Positions 33,909 through 45,927 are shown, counted from the first letter of the stretch. The stretch: DNA of 64,000 nt from Apoda limacodes (GCA_946406115.1 OX291544.1:4154001-4218000); one strand, 5' to 3'. Translations and numbers: made by a program. The notes: generated from the sequence alone by a model not told the origin.

Positions 33909-35451
33909 AAACCCATCATCCCTATTGAAGTTTATATATTTATTAATTTCAATTGCCTCTTTACATAGTCTAGGCACATAGTGGCGTTCTGACGACAGTA
34001 TTTGTGGATTGTGAAATTCGGCCATAACTATATGTTCTATTGTTTTAGCCACAATATGATTGAATAATGCTTGTTATATGATAGGTAATGTCGTAACAGT
34101 TTTTTAAAACTATACCTTTACAGCCACGCTGCCGAGACGTAGCATACAGGTAAATAAATTAATTTCACAAAATTTAAAAATCGATATTACCTATATCATG
34201 ATAATTCTTAAGCTTCCATAAACACACCAAAGAAAGATGTTACCAACACCACAGCAAAAATATTATCTCGGCTTAGGTGTTTTGTGACTGAATCATCTTT
34301 GCTTTTATAGTCCTCATATGTTGGCAAACTTTCAGTCAACGTTTCAGCGAAACTGACAATATATTAAGGGAAGGTAAATTTAAAGACGCGTAACGTTGGA
34401 ATTGATTTTTAGACAAAAACTTTTAAACAAGCTTGTTTCCTATCGACAGACTACAAGCTTTTAATGAAAGGTGAATCTCAACATTGTATCTGAGATAAAC
34501 AATTGTCTTGCTGTTTTTATACAGCTTTAAATATTTCTTCAGTGAAGCACCTAAAAGTTTCAACTTTTAGGCAACAACGCACGACCTTATGTTCTTTCAA
34601 CTTGCAGTATGACAATTTGTGATCATAGTGGCGGAGTAAGTGTTTTAGAAGATTGATATCTGTGGATGATTTTTGTGTAAGTCGGATAAATTAAAACTTT
34701 TCTTAACAGAAATCTGTAACGTCAAATCGAGTCAAATGAGAACATACTACTTGTATTCCACGTACTGGGTATTGGCTATCAGAGTTGTGGTGTTTTACAA
34801 ACCAGTACGTACGTGCTGGGAAATGAGCCGAGTTGCATCCAAATAGAATTTAAGCATTTCCAATGTCTACAGCCGGTGCTGAATATAAATTAAGTTGGTA
34901 GATGCTGTGCTGTGTACCAAACAATGCGGTTTGAAGCGTCAACCTGCGCACTGTGGCGCACGATTTAACTTAAAATTAACCACAAATGAATTCAAATATT
35001 GTAATGAAATTCATTTTTAAAGCATTCATTAGATTTTTATTAATTCATTACTGAAATATTTACACAGACAATATATTAAACAGTAAATTTTATCAGACGT
35101 TCATAACGATTTCCTAACTCCGATGGTAATCGGTTTGAGAAAATTACTGTTTCAATTATTTTGCATGCACAGTGATTTACGATACCCATTGGATTTAGGC
35201 AATTAGAAGCGGGACTAATACCTACAGTAACAATAGGTGTTTACGTAATATACGAGTAAAAAAAGTCATACCTACACTAAAAAAGTAAAAAGAAGACGAC
35301 AAAGTCTGAGGCAGTATAAAAACTAAGCGTTGTACTTTATATCTGTAATGACGAGTCTACAGCAAATAAGGCTTTTTCAAAAACTAAATAACAATTTAGT
35401 CCGTCGCCGGAATCAGACATAATATCGGCAAAATATGCAAAAGAATTTCAA
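33909..35451. other. Unrecognised AT-rich DNA
   Basis: No supported feature. Confidence 0.4.
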
Positions 35452-35780
35452 TTCAAAATCAAAATCTTTTATTCAAATGGGTTACTAAGAACACTTTCAA
35501 ATCGTCAAGTGAATTAACTAAGGCTAGCTTTACAAACTAATTACAATACTGTTTTATTGCGTGCGTCCTAATGGATGTGTTCTCTTTGTAAAATCACAAA
35601 CAAAACAAAATAACATTAGGTGAATCAACATATAAATACATGTTTTGCATTGAAACACTTAATAAACAAGATTTACATTTAAAATAGTTTGATAAAATCA
35701 AAATTTATGTAATATTTCAATTGCCTATTGTTTTTCAAATTGCGAAGGGGGGTGACCATGTGATACGTTATAAGTCTTCA
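35452..35780 (-). repeat. Dispersed repeat with TTTATTCAA end
   Basis: Left end 'aaaatcttttattcaaatgg' and 'cactttcaaatcgtc'; right end 'gcgaaggggggtgaccatgt'. The same two landmarks occur at 52368-52640 in the same orientation ('atttattcaagt', 'ttttgaatcgta', 'agcaaagggggcgcaacatg'). It is probably a retroelement 3' end or SINE on the minus strand. Confidence 0.5.
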
Positions 35781-35899
35781 ATTATTCTGTGACGGGATTT
35801 TAATGAACTGCCGAGAAAAATAAATTTATATGACATATAATATTAGACAACAGACCTACATATACAGACATACATATTAACATTTTAAAAACATGTATA

Positions 35900-35926
35900 T
35901 AAATAAATAAATAAATAAATAAATAT
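35900..35926. repeat. (TAAA)n microsatellite
   Basis: Six tandem TAAA units followed by TATT. Confidence 0.85.
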
Positions 35927-37617
35927 TCATATACATATTAAAGATATAATAAAATACACATACATGCACATATTCATATATTCACACAAAGACATAATAT
36001 ATTAATACATATATATATAAATTATACAAATGCATATAAAAGATATAAAAATAAACTATACGTAAAATAAATTTATAGGTCCTATCTGATGCAATCCTGG
36101 TTCGGCCACCTGATCACATCACGCACCACACAAACACGCAGTTTCAAACAGACATCGCAGATCCGAAATTGGCCCGGCTCCCACACAACAGCCCGGCAAC
36201 AAATGCACATCATTTAAAATATAACTTGGGAAACTAGCCTAAGGGGAGAAGAAGTAACAAGAAACAACCGGATTTACACCTGTACAACCAAGCCATCAAG
36301 TACAAAACATCTATTCAAATATATATATACACACAAACACATACCTACTCGTGCGCCTCACCCCCACACATCCAAAACCCCACCAAAACCAGGCAACCAA
36401 AGGCGGATTGCACATGGTGCATCCCCTGGTGGCTCGCCACCAACCACTATAAAGTTAACAACAAAGTCATAATATTACTACTTAGCTTGGTCTTTACAGT
36501 GCTCCTTATTTAAGTTTGAATAGAAAATCTAACATTAATTTTGTGTTATGCTAGGCCTTACAAATTTTATCATTTAAATATTCATCTACAAATATTGAAA
36601 TTTAAATAGCAAATATGTTGTTTTTAAGATATTTTTACAGCGAATCATGCAAAGTTAGTTAACCAACACCTGTCTAGGACACAATTGCTGAGTCGGCTGC
36701 ATAGGCCTTACGCATAACTACCCTAATTGCCACCAATTATGGTCGCACTGTTAATTTGCAGTCCCTCCATACATAGTGTACAAGTATACTTACTGAGCTG
36801 CCTGTATCATAATTGTGAGTGTGAGAGTGCGGTTAAGGCTATCTTTGGCGCTCTGTGATATTTAAATTAAACTGAAATAAGGCTCTAATACAGTCAGAAT
36901 ATTAGGACCAATTTTTTCAAAAAAATTGAAGATGAATTGTTTATTCGCATTAGATTTTAATTGCTAGTCGGAATTGCAGCAATTGCTAGTAGTTATGTTT
37001 AAGACTAAAAATTTCCTTGGACTATATAGAATACAACAATACAGTATAGATTACTTAAACCAATCACACAGTAGTTGCAGAGAATGTCACGAACTTACAA
37101 ACATACAGACGAGGGACATACATAACCTACCAAATCATATCAAATAAAATAATTACACTCACAAAAATACATTTCCAAAAACACTTGGATTCGTCAACAT
37201 CATCGGTTAACATTGATAATTTCTACGAAGGACCCGGCAACACTTTTTATAGTAATTAATGCAATACTAAGTGTACGATTTGTTCTGAACTGAATTTATT
37301 TGATAGTCAGTTAAAAAACATCGTAGTGAATGTGTTTTTTTTTTCAAAATAATTTTGATTTATCTTGTGGTAGCTTTACAGTTAATTGTTATGTATAAGT
37401 AGTATACAGTAACTCGCTATGTATAGAAACTATGGATAAAGTTGGAAGTTTTAAATTATAGCACAAAAAATATTAAAAATAGTTTTCGTTGATACAGTTT
37501 TAACAAATTTTAAACAAATCATTGGGTCGGTGAATAATTAATTGACGCTTTTAAAATAAAAATCAATTAGAAAGTGACATAGAAATATTTGTTTTTGTTT
37601 TAAAGATTCACGATTAA
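35927..37617. other. Mostly unrecognised; GC-richer patch at 36.07-36.45 kb
   Basis: The patch has C-rich low-AT composition and a GGTGGC-TC-GCCACC mini-hairpin near 36430. No ORF. The repeat at 36690 is listed separately. Confidence 0.35.
36690..36820 (+). repeat. Dispersed repeat shared with 49530-49640
   Basis: 'taattgccaccaattatgg' and 'cgcactgttaatttgcagt' match 'taattgtcaccaattacag' and 'tgcactgttaatttgcgtt' in the second copy, with similar downstream spacing. Confidence 0.5.
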
Positions 37618-38348
37618 TATTACTATTACACATAATGTTATAAAGGGTTCTTTCATTCCCTCGACCGACCTCGGTGGTTGTAAAACTATAGTTAGGCAGC
37701 CTCGGCACGTTCTAACGGCCCCAGATGACGATCTCGCTATCCGGATAGCGTGATTAGTCTCAACGACCTCCCCTAATAGGGCCTCCCTCCAAACACGACG
37801 CCGACGTCCCCGGGTTAGTCGGCGCCCGCAAAGATACACGAGGTATCAAAGAGTGCCGGGGCGCTTCTCGCCCCCACTCAATCGCAACCGCACCCGCGTA
37901 ACGGGGAACTCCCCTCCTGGCGATGACTCACCTTCGGGTTCGCGACTCACGCCGGTCGAAGGGACGCCCTCGAGAGCGACAACCCAAGCCGAGGCTCCCC
38001 CCGCGGGGAGCCCTTGAGCGTTGCGCGCTATACGGGCTGAGGCTCCTTCAGAGTCTCGCCCAAAAAAGCCCGGTGAAGCAGTAATAGCTACAAAATCCAA
38101 CTGCAAAGTCAGTCAGAAATAAAAAAAAACGGGGTTCTTACCGTAGATAGCCGAGAAAATGAGCTCCAGATATTTCGGTGCTGTTGCACGCACCACAATC
38201 GCGGGATGACTGGCTTCCTGGCGAGTTTGTACAAAGTCTAGGGGAAACATATCTATCTACCCTCTTCCTTTTTCGTTTTTTTACGGAACTACTAGAACTT
38301 ACTCGGCTAATCACAATAAGAATCCCGTATAACAATATGTATAATATT
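37618..38348 (+). mobile_element. MITE-like element with about 45-bp terminal inverted repeats, split by family B
   Basis: The left terminal repeat starts 37618 (TATTACTATTACACATAATG) and continues after the insertion at 38132 ('ggggttcttaccgt'). The right terminal repeat, read in reverse complement from 38348, gives 'atacatattgttatacggg', 'attcttattgtgattagccg'. Without the family B insertion the element is about 250 bp. No coding capacity. Confidence 0.65.
37653..38131 (+). mobile_element. Solo 3' end of family B inserted with an 8-bp duplication
   Basis: About 480 bp of GC-rich sequence matching the family B 3' UTR (13876-14240 inverted), ending 'aactgcaaagtcagtcagaa' and an A-rich tail. 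GGGTTCTT at 37645-37652 and again at 38132-38139 is the target-site duplication. The paralogous repeat at 33597 has a single GGGTTCTT with nothing inserted. Confidence 0.8.
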
Positions 38349-38497
38349 TGTTTTGTCAGTGTTAGCCGAAATGTTATGTGCTTACTACACATCTTCAGGA
38401 CCTTAACGATAAAATCAGAAACACAAGTAACACAAGCAATTCGATGCGCTTGTGACACCGTCTGAGAACCGAAACAAGTTTTTTTGTCTATTTCGCT
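38349..38497. other. Spacer between inverted repeat copies
   Basis: About 150 bp, unrecognised. Confidence 0.4.
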
Positions 38498-38789
38498 ATT
38501 GTCGAATACGTAGAATCCAGTCTTAGGATCAATTAGTCATAATTAGTACGTTCCAAAAATCGCAGTGACACAGTGAGTATATACGGTCGTGGTGACATTC
38601 AAGTGACTTCTAGTAGTTCCGTAACAAAACGAAAAAGATAGAGGGTAGACAGATACGTGTGCCCATAAACTTTGTACAAACTCGTAAGTACGCCAATCAC
38701 CCCGCGATCATGGTGCTTGCAACATCACCGAAATATTGGGAGCTTATTTCCTCGGTTAATCACGGTAAGAACCCCGTGAAACATTAAGT
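38498..38789 (-). repeat. Inverted copy of the 33597 repeat
   Basis: Read on the minus strand it goes 'cacggggttcttaccgtgat', 'caatatttcggtgatgttgc', to 'ggattctacgtattcgacaa', collinear with 33597-33908. Together with 37618-38348 it forms a tail-to-tail inverted pair. Confidence 0.7.
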
Positions 38790-39470
38790 TTATTCTATAT
38801 TTATATTTTGAAGGAGTAGTTATTTTTTCTGTATGTAGGGGGCTCTGAAACTACTGAAACAATTTCAAAAATTCTTTGACTAGTATACAAACTACATTAC
38901 TCCTGGGTAACATAGACTTAGTATTGATTGGAATAAATTTTTAATTCCAAATTTCAATATACAAAGCTCGCAAGTCGCCCACCTATTTTGCCGATGAATT
39001 GGAATTTTGCTTTTGCTTTCTTACTGAAACTCGAGGCTGCATTTAATTTGCATTTTAACTCAGAAATATTCGGATCCTTATTATTACGAGCCATGGTCCA
39101 AGTCTCATACGCAGTTTGCTTAAGAATATTAGCTTCTCTGCAAGATCTATTAAACCACGGTCGTTTTTCGACGCCGGCAGCTACTCGCAGGTAAGGAATA
39201 AAACATTCCATACCAGCGAGGATTGTCTCAGTGATTGCTGCTACGCAAACGCCAGGATCTTCTGAGCGAAAGCAGAGCTACGATGCACGAGCACGGGTAC
39301 GATGCACAAAATTCTCGCAATTCATCCCAGTCTGCCGACTTATAGTGCCACACACGACGCCAATTAGTTGGCCCAGATGGATCGGGTTGTGTGCATGACA
39401 TTTGAGTCCGAACGAGACAGTGCCAAGAGCCAAGAGGTGCATCCACTGAGACGGAATATCTGTCCGGACG

Positions 39471-39608
39471 TGTATAATGCTGAGTGGGAAACCCGTTTTG
39501 AAGCATTGTTACCATACAAATATTACAATAGATATTAAGTGTAAATTATGTTACTTTTTACTGTAATGCTTCAAAATAAATATTTTTCTTCTTCTTCTTC
39601 TTCTTCTA
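39471..39608. repeat. 138-bp insertion with AATAAA and (TTC)n end
   Basis: Interrupts the endonuclease region between 'tgtccggacgtg' and 'tagtcattagaaggtcc'. It includes 'aataaatatttttc' followed by about seven TTC units. Possibly a small retroelement with a simple-repeat tail. Confidence 0.55.
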
Positions 39609-40246
39609 GTCATTAGAAGGTCCAGCAAGGAGCTCGTATGGTCCTCTACATCTGGTACCAGTTGAGAGAATCTATAAATCAGAGCAAATTCATGCATATT
39701 TATTGGTTCGAGAACTGAGCTACTCACGATAGTGGGCGTTAAAGTCTCCCAAAATAACTAGTTTTGCTGTGGAATATTGCTCTAGAACTTTGTCCGTTGT
39801 CAAACTCAGGTGCATGAAGAGTCGAGTTAAGTCTGTGTTAGCGCTATGAGACTTGTATAGGCACGCATAGATACGAGTGTGGCCGCCGTGATCTACGCGC
39901 ACCCACAATATTGACAGGTCCCTGTTTTCAAGGCTATGAAGGCGGCGACAGCAGATATTCTCCCGGACAAAAATACATACACCAGCACAACTCACTAAAT
40001 TGTGCTCGAGTTTGTAGCCGGGATAATCAAGGTATGATGTATCGGCCGGGTAGGCTATCTGCGTCTCCGTTAAAAAGAGAATGGTCGGCTACGTAGTTTT
40101 AATGTGATGCTAAACTGCGTTAAGGTTTGCTTGAATACCTCTGATATTGCAGAAGTTCACATTGAATGTGGATGGAGTAGCCACTGTAAAAACTCTTTTT
40201 TTTTCATTCTTTTGTCCATTTTAAAGAAAGTTACTTAGACTTAAAA

Positions 40247-40621
40247 TGAGGATTCACTGCACAGACAGCTTAGAGAACCAAAGGTGCGGTACTAGAACTG
40301 TCGAAGCTCGGCACAGATAATACGCTTGCTGGTACGGCGGGCGGAAAGGCCCCTGACCCCCCTCTGTTGTAGTAGCCGGGTCCACCCTGGTCTCCTTCTC
40401 CGGCACGTTTACTATTTCAGAGACTTTACACAGGATGGCATTTCAGCCTCCCAGAGCGGAGATTGAGTAAACCCTGGGTTCGGGAACCCGTTCAACGTGC
40501 GGCCAGCGGTTAGCCGTTTCATCAGGTCTTCCTGACCGCCGTACCAGCACGCCGTGTCTACGCCAAGCAATGACAGCAACAATCACCGCTAGTCCTCCGC
40601 TGTCCGCGCAGTGAATCCTCA
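40247..40621 (-). promoter_or_regulatory. Leader stem, second copy
   Basis: 40248-40269 and 40599-40620 correspond to the arms at 10217 and 10571 and again pair over 22 positions with two G-U pairs, at partly different positions from copy 1. Confidence 0.6.
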
Positions 40622-40790
40622 AAGAGCTCTGGCAACCATACTCACCGCCAGGAACACAACACTACTCAATGTTAGTGTTATTATGGCCGCGGTTTTCTGT
40701 AAGGTGGAGGTACTTCCCCAGTTCAGGCTGCTCATTCGAGGAAGTACCCCTTTAATTGTTCAGGCGGCTTATTCGAGCGAGTACTCGGTA

Positions 40791-43370
40791 AAAATACTCT
40801 TTCTTATCTCTTAAAATCAGCTTATAAATAAAATTCAAAAAACATTGATTATTTTGTTTCAGTGATAAAATATAATTATTTTGACCCCGATCTGGGTGAC
40901 ATAAATGTCTGATTTTTTGATAATTTTCTTTAGTTAGTTTTATGGTTCGTCAGCAAATGAGGCTTACCTACTAGGAGATTTACTCGATCACTATAATTTT
41001 ATTTAAACCTCGTGCACCCAGGGTCCACAAGACAAACTGCCGTCGGCGTCAAGCGGCGCGCCAGCGGGGTGCTCCATATATTTTTATCGCGATATCTTAA
41101 GGTTTAAACTCCGTGCGATATTTCAACTGTCACCACCTACAAGTATGGTCAATAGCTCTGTAGATAAGTTAATGTTCAACTCGCTCACGCCATCGATAGA
41201 AATAGAAATTAAACAATAAAAAAAGCATAACACATTCAACCTGTTATATTTTGTTATATGTGGAACACTACTTATTTGCTTAATCCAAAATCCGAGGGCA
41301 AGCGCTACTTATTTATATTATTTAGATTTGAGGTATAAAATTATAAATTACTAGCTTTTGCCCGCGGCTTCGCTCTCATAGACTATAAAGATTTGCACAG
41401 TTCTTTAATCAACACACTGTGAAGTTTACTACCTCACTTTCACTTCCTTAGTTGGAATTTCAAAGTGCCTACAAAACCTACAATAAAATTAAGATATTCT
41501 CGGAATTGATAATACTTAAGTATTATGCGCTATCAATACAAAATTTACCATGCCCATTTTTGAAAATTCCCTTACGTATTCATCTATGAAATATTTTATA
41601 TCAAAATTGCTTTAAAAGCCTACTGTTTCCCGCGTGTGAAACAGTTGCTATACGTTTGAGCGTCTAGTTATTATTGCTACGCATCTACACGCGGCTCACA
41701 CTATTAGGGGTTTAAGAAAAAATCTTTAACGAAGTCTACAATATAATATTCTACATACCTGAAAATTTTAAGTTTCAGGTGTGTTAAATTCGTAGTAATT
41801 TAGACTGGGTGATCTCTTACCTTAGAAGTTGATTGTTTAAAAAACCTCACAACACATTTTGCATTCATTGTGTTGACCAACATGTATACGATTTTTTTTT
41901 AGTAAATTTAACCACAAAAATATTATTTCCAACACAGAATCTTTCCCCCTTTTTCCACTTACTGTTTAATTTTTAGAAACATATTCTTGTAATATAATCT
42001 ATTCAGAAATGTGTTGAGAATCATACAGGTACGTGATGTTCCAAGTAAATTTACAACAGAAAATTGACTTCTACTGCACCTTTTTGCCATCCTATTTTTT
42101 TTCCTTTGGGGTTGGTTTTTGTACACAGAAACACTTACTTCATTAAATATGTTGAAAGAGCAAGTATACCGAGGATGTATACAAAATAAAAACACAAAAA
42201 ATATATTTACTTAACGAACTTTCCTCCCTCCTTTCTCCTCCAGGGGTTGAATTTTCTGTAAATCCGAAACCGATGGTTCGTTAAGTACGTTAAAAAGCAT
42301 GTAAATATACCCAGTTACTTAGAAATAGTTTTTCCCATACAAACTTTCTGATTCCCTTTCTTCCTGGAGGGTTTAGATTTAGAAAAATATGTGTTTTATT
42401 AATTGGTTAAAGAGATTGATACTAAATTCAAGTAAATGAACATAAAAATATAATTTCCTGTACAAATGTTTCCCTTCCTGAGTACAGCGAGTAGAATCCG
42501 GAGTGCAGCGAGGGATTCAAAGGACGGCGCACGAGGTAAAATAATTTTGCGACCAGTGATACATTCTACTTTTTATCACCCTCTATGAGAAAAGAGGTAA
42601 GTGTTATTTACTCATATAAATGAGAATAGTATATTTATTTATTCTATTATCACTACTTGAGGAAAGCGCACTATTTTTTTCATAAAGGTATCATTATATA
42701 TACGAATTTCAACAATTACAAAGGCGAAATATATTTCACGCGGTTTTTACTTTTCACAAACTTTTTTTTTATTTGGTGCTCAAACGGCCAGCCAGTTTTA
42801 TCATTAGACTCCTAGTTACTTGTTTAAATACAATGTTCTTGATTGATCTCTATAATTCACATTCCAAATTGAAATCACTTTGCACTTTAATCCTTATTTA
42901 CGAGGAACCAACCAGTTTTTTTTTTTAATAGGTGTGAATATTTTATTAACCATCTGTCAATTCTGAAAATAACTTTAAATATAAAATAAATCATAATATA
43001 CATATATATTATGTCACAATAATTGGTTAAGTTTAAATAAATGTATAGTTTCGTTGTGTGCGGCACACTGTATAGTTTCACTGTGCAGCGACACCCGTGT
43101 TGTTTGGTTGACAGCATCTGGTTTATTTACATTTTAAATCGGAAATGCACAATGTATGTACATTAAGGACGTTTGAATTATATTTGAATACAATTCTGCT
43201 TATCGTTAGTGTTCCGTAGTTAACAAGCAACCCTTATAGTTTTGGCATTAAGTCCATCTGTCCGATTTTTATTCAAGTGCTATATCTGCTATTTTTAGCA
43301 GAAATGATAATACAACACACAGAAATATTCAACAAATAAGATAAAACCATCTGATTTTTTTTTTTGTCAT
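40791..43370. other. Mostly unrecognised; Helitron-like end at 41.35 kb
   Basis: At 41352-41380 the minus strand reads 'gaagccgcgggcaaaagCTAG|T', a Helitron-like 3' end whose 5' end I cannot locate. GC-rich, repeat-like text at 42480-42550 ('gtacagcgagtagaatccgg'). No credible gene. Confidence 0.4.
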
Positions 43371-43650
43371 TTTTAGGGTTCCGTACCCAGAGGGTGCCAA
43401 CGGAACCCTATTACTAAGCCTACGCTGTCAGTCTGTTTATCTGTCCGTCTGTCTGTCTGTCTGTCCTACCATTAAAAAGCTCTATCTTTTAGACTGAAAC
43501 AGGTAGAAGCCTGACGGTTTTCAGAATATGTGTTAAAATGGCGAATTATCTAACAAAATGAAAATCTAAGGGAGGTCCCCTTACAAGAAACACTTTTAGC
43601 TCTATAGTAAAAAGAGTAATATGTAAAAACTTCAAACTTGCAGTGAAAAA
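43371..43650 (+). repeat. GTCC/GTCT-array dispersed repeat
   Basis: 'gggttccgtacccagaggg', 'ccctattactaagcctacgc', a (GTCT)n run at about 43440-43465, and 'tatcttttagactgaaacag'. Collinear with 1012 and 1750. Confidence 0.6.
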
Positions 43651-43734
43651 CAGTCTAACTCTAAATTATAACAAAAAATAATAAAAATTGGCCAACTGTA
43701 AGACAGGACGAAAAATACACAGTAACACATTTGT

Positions 43735-43872
43735 TTGGGGAGTCCTCATACAAGAAACATATTTTCAATGTAAATACAAATTCTAATTTGCAGTGAAAAA
43801 TAGTGTGAAGTATAAATACTAATAATAAAAAACCGGCCAAGTGCGAGTTCGACTCGCACATCGAGGGTTCCA
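43735..43872 (+). repeat. 3' part of the same repeat with palindromic end
   Basis: Ends 'aaaaccggccaagtgcgagt' and the palindrome 'gcgagttcgactcgc', then 'gagggttccatagc'. Confidence 0.55.
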
Positions 43873-43890
43873 TAGCTACCACTATTTACG

Positions 43891-44170
43891 TAATTTACAA
43901 ACACAAACAAAAAAAAAAGTGTGCCGTTAAGCGGTCACCCATCCAAGTACTGACCAAGCCCGACTTGCTTAACTTTGAATATCGTTTCCTACAAACAAAT
44001 GTGTTACTGTTTCTATTAATAATAAGCTAAATGGCGCTGTAACTTTATTATTTGTTGTTACACTTTATAGCTCACACACACTATAGCTGCAAGATTGAAG
44101 CTTGTAGGTGTTACTGTTTTCACGATAAAGCAACTACCTATGTTATTAAGAGTTTATAAAAAATAAACAT
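43891..44170 (+). mobile_element. Inverted-repeat element with 5S-like segment, right arm missing
   Basis: Left arm 43891-44003 begins TAATTTACAAACACAAAC, contains the 5S-like segment and ends 'acaaacaaatgtgttactgt'. The body to about 44160 matches the copy at 57439 ('tagctcacacacact', 'gcaagattgaagcttgtagg'). The right arm is absent. Confidence 0.65.
43929..43976 (-). ncRNA. 5S rRNA-derived fragment (internal control region)
   Basis: The minus strand reads 'aaagttaagcaagtcgggct' then 'tggtcagtacttggatggg' and 'tgaccgctt', closely matching the middle of 5S rRNA (AAGTTAAGCAACGTCGGGC..GG.TAGTACTTGGATGGGTGACCGC), which holds the TFIIIA/Pol III control boxes. Both ends of 5S rRNA are missing, so it is not a 5S gene. 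Confidence 0.8.
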
Positions 44171-45927
44171 TATTTGTAAAAAAGACTTCTGGTCAACAAA
44201 ATACTGTTATAAACAGCAAAAATTATTTCCATTATAATCAATTTTTAAAGCGTGAAAATGAGGAGTTTGTATGTTTGGCAGCACGATTACCCAGAATTAT
44301 ATGATATTTATTGTGACTTTTGATGTTACATTTAGAATTTTATAATATAGGCTATGCTATGCCTAAATTAAGTTTTGTACAAATTTTCAGCTTCTTATCT
44401 TACTTTCCGAGGTTCAATACCTTAGGTTAAGAATTATAAGATAAAATTTATTTTCTTTCCTAATCGTAGTAAAAGTATTGTTATAAATTAAAAATAAAGA
44501 TAATTTCTTTGTAATATATGTATATTCTATTCATGAAAACTTATAAGTTTTTAAACAACCATCATTGCAAATAGTTCATAATGATAGACTTAACCGCAGA
44601 CGTACTTGTTTACTTAACTGATTACTTATTCTATTTATCCTTAGTTTATTTACAATAAGATTCAAAATTCAATAACAAAACATTATAAACCGCAACAGAC
44701 CATTGGTTTCTGATTTATTTCGCCAACTAAAATATACTAATGACTAAACATATTGTGTGCAAAAAATAACCTTAACTAGTTTGTAATGCAGAGCTTCCGA
44801 TCTAACATGAAACGCATATCTATTGTGGTAATAGGCTTATGAATAGGCAATAAGTTGTCCTGAAGGCGCTTGCCGCTTGCACCCGTTAATGACGTCTGTG
44901 TATTCAAGTTATGTAAATTAATGCCAATTCTACTGCAAAGTGATAAATAAGAATCTATAAATAAAGAAAAGTCAAAATAACCAACCCATGTAAATAAATA
45001 ATGTGCAAATAATGTGTAAGTGCTGAACAGAACACAGAATCTCTTCTAAGCTGCTAATCGGACATTTTCTTTAATCCTACATTAATCTAAAAATTTATCT
45101 AAGAGTAGGTATAACTATGGTGTCTTATACTTCAGAGGGCTTAGTATTAGCAAGTAGTTAGTTAGTTAATAGTAGCTTACACAGTTCGACCAAAAAGAGT
45201 AGAAAATATTTGAAAGCGCCAGTTTCAGAATAAGGCAAGCCAAACACTTTTTTGCACAGTAAATAAATAGAAATCTATACATAATATTTTCGCTCAATTT
45301 TTTTTAATTTCATGAGTATGTCGTGAATGATCTCAGCAAAGCAAACTTTACGCATTCTAGTCTAGTGCTGGATTCAATACTATAATAAAACATATCAGCA
45401 ATTTTTTGCATCCCATTCCTTGTTTGTTTACCGAAATTACAAATGTCTCTGACCAATGAACACATATATGTTGACCGAAGTGAAGTTCATTGACAGACAT
45501 GCGCGGCGCCGCCAGTGGCGTAGCATTTGAGGGTTAAACTTTGCCCGGGGCAACCAAGCTTAGGGGGGCCTCGGACCCAGACCAGCAAACCGCATATTCA
45601 ACTAGCGAAAAATTCTTCTACCTCCGGAATGTAAATAGGATAGGTTGCAACACGGCATTAATCATGGCAATTCATTTGAGAAAATACAGAGAAATATCCA
45701 ACAAGTTTCGTCTTCTGTTCGAATAATTTCTTCACATTCGTTTAAATATTTTCTTCACGGCCAATAAATAGATGTGAAAACAATGGCTGAATGTAATTGC
45801 AACAAGGGCAGAAACGACAGAGAATCACTACTACTACAGCCTCCGCTAAACGGTTCCTTAGCCACAGTTTACTTATAAAAATTACATTAAAAAAAATCCT
45901 ATACTTATCAATCTTCTATAAGTATCA
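44171..45927. other. Unrecognised; repeat-like patch at 45.5 kb
   Basis: 'gccgccagtggcgtagc' and 'ggggggcctcgg' at 45506-45575 look like a known type of insect repeat. No gene is supported. Confidence 0.35.

Larger units (their letters stand above)
38966..40790 (-). pseudogene. Family A copy retaining leader and endonuclease but lacking RT
   Basis: Nucleotide homology to the 7141 element from its 5' end (40790) to the equivalent of residue about 385 (38966). Endonuclease pieces: 'AGVCIFVRENICCRRLHS' and 'LVILGDFNAHYRE' (39995-39720), then 'APLGSWHCLVRTQMSCTQ' (39515-39228), where SSDHC has become SWHC, destroying the SDH motif. The linker 'KRPWFNRSCREANILKQ' follows (39211-38954). It is frameshifted, carries a 138-bp insertion at 39471-39608, and lacks the RT, 3' UTR and poly(A). 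The 3' loss is atypical of LINE truncation and implies a later deletion. Confidence 0.85.

Noticed and set aside
37846..38106. 86-codon Gly/Arg/Ser-rich minus-strand ORF, and the similar one at 13922-14116
   Set aside because: Both fall in the GC-rich family B 3' UTR. The frame persists because of GC-rich composition, not coding.
43929..43976. Possible 5S rRNA gene
   Set aside because: Only the central control region is present; both ends of 5S rRNA are missing and it lies inside a repeat arm.
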